From contig JAKOON010000144.1 in the NCBI GenBank assembly GCA_022577435.1, forward strand, positions 62,001 to 126,000: a stretch of DNA of 64,000 nucleotides, read 5' to 3'. A model generated the notes under the pieces. It was not told the DNA's origin. It saw nothing but the letters and a program-made list of their open reading frames with translations, and made no database searches. Numbering within the stretch: the stretch's first letter is position 1; the number at the start of each line of letters is the position of its first letter. The DNA is from Embiotoca jacksoni (taxonomy: Eukaryota > Chordata > Actinopteri > Embiotocidae). A program made the position numbers and the translations under genes. Positions 47,451 to 64,000 of this stretch are shown piece by piece.

Positions 47451-47992
47451 ATCCTACTATCTGTTCCCGTCGAGGAGACGGAGTGATATTTTCTAGTGAT
47501 GAGCAGCTGTTATGCTGATTTGTTCCAAATGTCCAGTTGACCAATCAGATCTCTGGAGTCGGAGTCCTTGTACAATTAAAAATCCACACTATATAGTAAA
47601 ATAATATAAAAATACTACAAGCTCTTTCTGACACAACTTCCTGGATTCAGTCCTGCCCGTCTTATACGTGAATATTAAATGCATACTGTTTGTTTTTGTT
47701 CCAAAAAAAACAAAACCCACAAGGGGATCAAGCCAAAAGCAACGTATAAAAATACCACAATTTGGAAACCAGGGAATTCCTACGTGCACATTCATAAATA
47801 ACGCATTCAATCATGTAAAAAATGGGAACTAAGGTCAGCTCTACATGCAGGAAAAAAAAAAAGAAGCTGTGGGCCGATTTGGTTTACCGGGAGACGAGCA
47901 TACAATCACCCATCAAAACAAACCCCACGCTGGGAATAAAATCCTCCTCGATACTACAAGAAAAGGATCGTTTATAGGTTGTTGTGTGAAAG

Positions 47993-48051
<59 letters not shown>

Positions 48052-48423
48052 CTGCAGGATCTAGGTGCGCTGCATGCAAAGGTGCATGGAGCTCCTCGGC
48101 AGCCCGGCTGCAGGGGGGGGGCTGCAAGGAGATGCTGGAAAGAGGAGGTGGGAACAAAACAAAAAAACAAAAGGCAGCGTTGGAGGCTCCAGGTGAGGAA
48201 AAGCCCTCCGAGACACGAGAACACGGACACGAAACCGTCTTCGTGGCCGACACAGAAGGTGTCAGAATGGGCGTTGCTGTGGTCGCACCGTGCCTCCTCC
48301 TCCTCCTCCTGCTCCCTCCCTCCTTCCTCCTTCCTCCTCGTTCTCGTCGTGGATGGATGTTTTTCTCTTTCCACCCCCCCCCCCCCCCACCACCGGTTTT
48401 GATGCGACACACACACACACACA

Positions 48424-48458
<35 letters not shown>

Positions 48459-48479
48459 CAGCTCGAGCCGGCTCCCCTA

Positions 48480-48514
<35 letters not shown>

Positions 48515-49610
48515 AAAAAAACGCTCTCTGGTCGAGGGTAAAAAAAAAAATATATATATAAAATGAGAACAAACGCAAAAAGATTGCGCTCGTGCAAGCC
48601 GGCGGAGCTCGTGCAGTGTCGGGAAAATAAATTAAAAATAACAAGAAGGGAGAGAAAATACAGAAGGGGGTAAGAAAGAAGAAGGCGGTGATGCTGGGCT
48701 AGCCTCGGCTGACACGACGGGAGAAGGGGGACCAGTGTGAAGTGAGCAACGGGGATAAACAATGGCATTTCCGGTTATCGCTTTCAAAGTAAAATCTTTA
48801 CGTTGGCGGGGGTCCCGCTTCGATAATAACGCCTCTGAAACCACAATATCTCATCTTGAAAACACTTTTTGACTTGTGTTAACAATCCAGTAGGAAGATT
48901 ATAAATATGTCAGATGTGTATTGCAGCGTTGCACTGTTTTTTTTTAATTTATTTAATGACATTTTTGTCTTCTTCTATTTTTTTTTTAAATACTTGGCAT
49001 TTAAAAAAAAAATTATATATTTATACTTTTACTACCTCTGTTTTTATTCTGCACGTTTTATTGCTTTTGCCGTATCTTCCTTGCTGCTGTAACAAAAAAA
49101 TGCATCTATCTATCTACCTATCTATATATATGTTGTATATATTTAATTTAATGTATTTATTAATATTACTCTGCAACAGATGTAGGACCAGGTAGCTTAG
49201 TATTATTCTATCACGTAAATTTTTTTTTTTTACATTTTTACAATTGTGCTCACATGAGTAATAAACTGACCTTCATGTGTTAAAAAAATAAAAAAAATAA
49301 ATCGGTGACAAACAAGTAAATAAGGTCATAAAAAGCACGCGTGACATAACGTCCGTCGCAAAATACATTAAACGTAAACCACAGTTCGGGTAAATTAACC
49401 GGAGCTTTTAATTTGAACGCGAGTCGGTCCACTTCCGGCGTGGTCCCCGCGGGCTCTTCCTGTCTAACTTGACGCAGCCGGACCGAGCGAGCTGTGACGT
49501 AGCGTACCCGACGCCGCGCCGCTCGCGCTGATGCTGCAGTTGCTAGGGCGCGTGGAGCAGACGGCGGAGAGCGAGAGGGGAAGGAGGTAAACAAGGGCGG
49601 CGGGAGGGAA

Positions 49611-49675
49611 ATGTCTCCCCCGTATGGCGGCTCCTGCGACTTGTTCTGGGAGAAGCAGGGCGCTGAAGTGGACAG
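49611..49675 (+). other. Orphan exon-like start in CpG-rich patch
   Basis: An ATG opens 21 codons (MSPPYGGSCDLFWEKQGAEV...) that run to a strong donor ACAG|GTAACG at 49676. It sits at the end of a CpG-rich patch. No partner exon was found on the plus strand before the BMPR2 3' UTR, and I do not recognise the peptide. It may be the first exon of an unrecognised transcript or chance. Confidence 0.25.
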
Positions 49676-50517
49676 GTAACGTTTTTAATCGTTTTTTTTT
49701 AATTTTTTTATTAAACACGTAATTGAATTAATCTAATTCACAGTTAAAGAAGCGCGGAGCTGCGGCTCGTCGCGGGTCCGGCGAAAACAAACATGGCTCC
49801 CCCAAAAAGTGGGAAGGAAAGGTCCCGTCACTTCTTCAAGTTAATTCAAATTAAGCTGAAAAGGGAAAAGTTTGGTGTAAAAAAAACATTAAATAAACAA
49901 CACATATAGGTATAATATTCATAAGTCAGGTGGTAGGTGTGTTTTTATTTTACATTTGAGCCAAGAATTACCTAATTTGCGTGTTTTTAAGGGAAAAGTT
50001 TGGTGTAAAAAAAAAAAAAAAAAAAAAACATTTTTACAACTAGGTCTTTTTTACACAATAAATAGAAAACAAATATATGTATAAAATTCATAAGTGAGGT
50101 TTATAGGTGGCGGTAGGTGTGTTTTTATTTTACATTTGAGCCAAGAAATACCCAATTTCTGATCTTTTACCCTAAAAGGTAGTCTTGATATATTTCCTCG
50201 TACAACCCTTCAAAATAAAAGCTCTGAATCCCCCAAAATGAGACATGTCAATAACACCTGTGTATATATATATATTTATATATATATATATACCCGACAA
50301 TTATTTCATACATTTATTGAGATTTATTTCTTCCATAACGACTCGAAAATGTTTTACAGAAACTGTACCAAGCAGACGCATAGCAACGGAAACCGAAAGG
50401 CCGTGTCCATCGAATGCAGAACGTAAATGTCCATAAAAACGATGCAAAATATTAATGCAAATACACGTACATGTGGGGTATTGTTTTTTTTTTTTTTTTC
50501 ATACAAATTACAGATTA

Positions 50518-50551
<34 letters not shown>

Positions 50552-52143
50552 ATATCTTTTCCATACAGTATGCCCCTGAAGCAGCGCTGAAAGTTACAGA
50601 AGGAGTACAATGACATTTTCGGCACGCCTGTGCAGCGCTAGGCCCCGCCCCCCCATAACCAACCCCCCCCCCCAACCTCTTAATGCTTCGACGTAAAGAA
50701 ACGCAACACGTGCCACACTCGCGCGTACGGAAATCATTCGACCGTCAAAGAAATGATGAAGCAGAAATAATATCCAGCGTGCTTCAGTGGGATTTGGTTG
50801 TTTGTTGTTGTTGTTGTTGTTTTTCGTGTTTGAAGAGCCGAATCGGGGCGTTTTTTCTTCTTCTTCTGTGTTTCTGGTCTTTACAGAGTCCGCAGTGAGG
50901 TCAGGTGAGAGCTGATGGCAACACCGCTAACCCCCCCCTCTATCCCCCCCACCTAAGGTTTGATCCAGGCGATTGTGCCGTTAAAAGACCCCCCCCCCCA
51001 GACGTTAAGTTGTGCAAGCAAGAGAACTCTCCGAGAAAAAAACAACAACAACACTTTTCCGTGAGTTTGATTGTTACGTGTTAGCGTCCCCCCCACCCCC
51101 ACCCCCACCCCCGAATGATCGTCCAGAGGGAAGGACAAAAAAAAAGAGAGAGGAGGATTGTCGTCCATTTTCTCCTCTTGTATCGGCGGAGGAGTTGATA
51201 GCTTGTTTGTCGATTGCTTACGAAACGATTGTGACTATTCATGAGTGCAACAGAGATTAACGTATCAAAAAATAAGATAAAAATAACAGAAGCGATTAAA
51301 AACCCCCCCACAAAAAAAAAAAAAACATCGAAAAAGCGTCTAAAAGCTACAATCCTATTGCACGATCAAAAAAAAAAGTATGATACAAAAAAAAATACAA
51401 AAAAAATGGGATACATAGTCAAAAAAAGAATCAGTATTGCATACAAATCAACGAAATAACAAAAAAATAAAAGTTTGTTCTGTCTTTTAAGACCGTCAAT
51501 TCTTTTACTGGAGCCGCTCGCTTGATACAGCGAAGAAGGAAACGCTCCAAAAGTGTTGATTGTTTTTCGTTGCCTATTTTCTTTTTTTTTTCAATTTAGA
51601 GACCACGTTTTTTTTTTACCCCCGTTTTTTTTTTGTGTGTGTGGTGGTGGTTGCAACAGACAGGACTTAAAAAAAAAACAAAAAAAACAACAACACTGAT
51701 TTTAACCGGTTCAAAGTGCACATACAAAAATAAAAACAGAATTCCATTCAAAACATTGCTACGCTCGTGAGGGAGGACGAAACACGAAAAGAAAGGGGAG
51801 ATTAATAAAAAACAAAATAAAAAAATAATAATTAAAAAAAAAAGAAAAGCGTATGCTGCATAGCTGGAGTCCATTTAAAGCAATGCCATCGGAAAGACAC
51901 ACGGGAGCGAGACGGACCTAATTTACTGTACAGGGTCGGACTCGGCTTTGTTCGTCCGCTCCGTTAGCTTCCTCTTGCTGATTCGGGAGCCGAGAGCATC
52001 GACGCGCAGAAAACCAGCCGCTCTCTTGTTTGTTCTTGTTTGTTCTTTTTTTTTAATTCCAGTCTTTGTCAGGAAAAAAAAAAAAAAAAAAAAAGGGAGG
52101 GGGAGGGGGGGAGAGAAGAGGGGGAGGGGGGGTAGGTCAGAGT

Positions 52144-63927
<11,784 letters not shown>

Positions 63928-64000
63928 CTGCAAAGCGGGGGGGGGGGGGGGGGGGGGGCAATCAAAAAAAAACAAAAGGTACAAATTAAACGGTGACCTT

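Larger units (their letters stand above)
45318..52143. other. Long stretch between FAM117B exon 2 and BMPR2 stop
   Basis: Should hold FAM117B intron 1, exon 1 and promoter, and the BMPR2 3' UTR. It includes a repeat piece at 46110-46265 (GGTGGAGGAGGATGGCCGCC, common in fish repeats), CpG-rich patches at 46800-47130 and 49400-49800, CA/GT arrays near 46730, 48000 and 48410, poly-A at 48493-48521 and 50520-50551, and C runs near 46127 and 48367. No coding exon was confirmed. A minus-strand donor GCAG|GTGAGTG lies at 48051-48052 in the right phase for the 45289 acceptor, but its reading frame has no FAM117 similarity. Confidence 0.5.

Noticed and set aside
48052..48145. Minus-strand exon candidate with donor GCAG|GTGAGTG upstream of FAM117B
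   Set aside because: Phase fits one acceptor, but the peptide shows no FAM117 similarity and the sequence is framed by CA repeats. It is kept only as a note.

Overview
The window is nuclear DNA of a bony fish, probably a spiny-rayed teleost. It holds six intron-rich protein genes. Almost every exon ends at GT/AG borders with matching phase. Introns are short, GT/CA microsatellites are very dense, and several interspersed repeat families look typical of teleosts. The species cannot be named from sequence alone. There is no bacterial, viral or CRISPR content.

Layout from left to right: (1) the 5' part of a CFAP47-like cilium/flagellum gene on the minus strand (1-3169), with a complete tRNA-Asp(GTC) in one intron on the opposite strand; (2) NUFIP1, minus (3964-9210), 10 exons; (3) a LINE-rich spacer with a GATA microsatellite (9.7-11.7 kb); (4) NOP58, plus (12359-17062), 15 exons, with three box C/D snoRNA candidates in its introns (SNORD70-like and two SNORD11-like); (5) a spacer with a 21-bp perfect inverted repeat of X-box type, a 2-kb purine-rich minisatellite and a 500-bp foldback repeat; (6) WDR12, plus (21215-26651), 13 exons; (7) ICA1L, plus (30184-36627), 15 coding exons and a probable 5' UTR exon; (8) FAM117B, minus (41736-45317), seven exons, first exon not found; (9) BMPR2, minus (52144-63927), exons 4 to 13, running off the right edge.

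NOP58, WDR12, ICA1L, FAM117B and BMPR2 are also neighbours on human 2q33. There, as I recall, the order is NOP58, BMPR2, FAM117B, ICA1L, WDR12. Here the last four are turned around as one block. NUFIP1 and CFAP47 lie on other human chromosomes (13 and X).

The left half has a functional theme. NUFIP1 assembles box C/D snoRNPs, NOP58 is a core protein of those particles, the NOP58 introns carry box C/D RNAs predicted to guide 2'-O-methylation of 18S rRNA, and WDR12 acts in 60S subunit maturation. No wholly unknown gene system was found. The strongest points for follow-up are the snoRNA trio, the NUFIP1/NOP58 divergent pair, three apparent single-base deletions in BMPR2, GT repeats abutting splice sites, an ICA1L upstream ORF whose stop overlaps the start codon, and a repeat family that carries tandem arrays in several copies.
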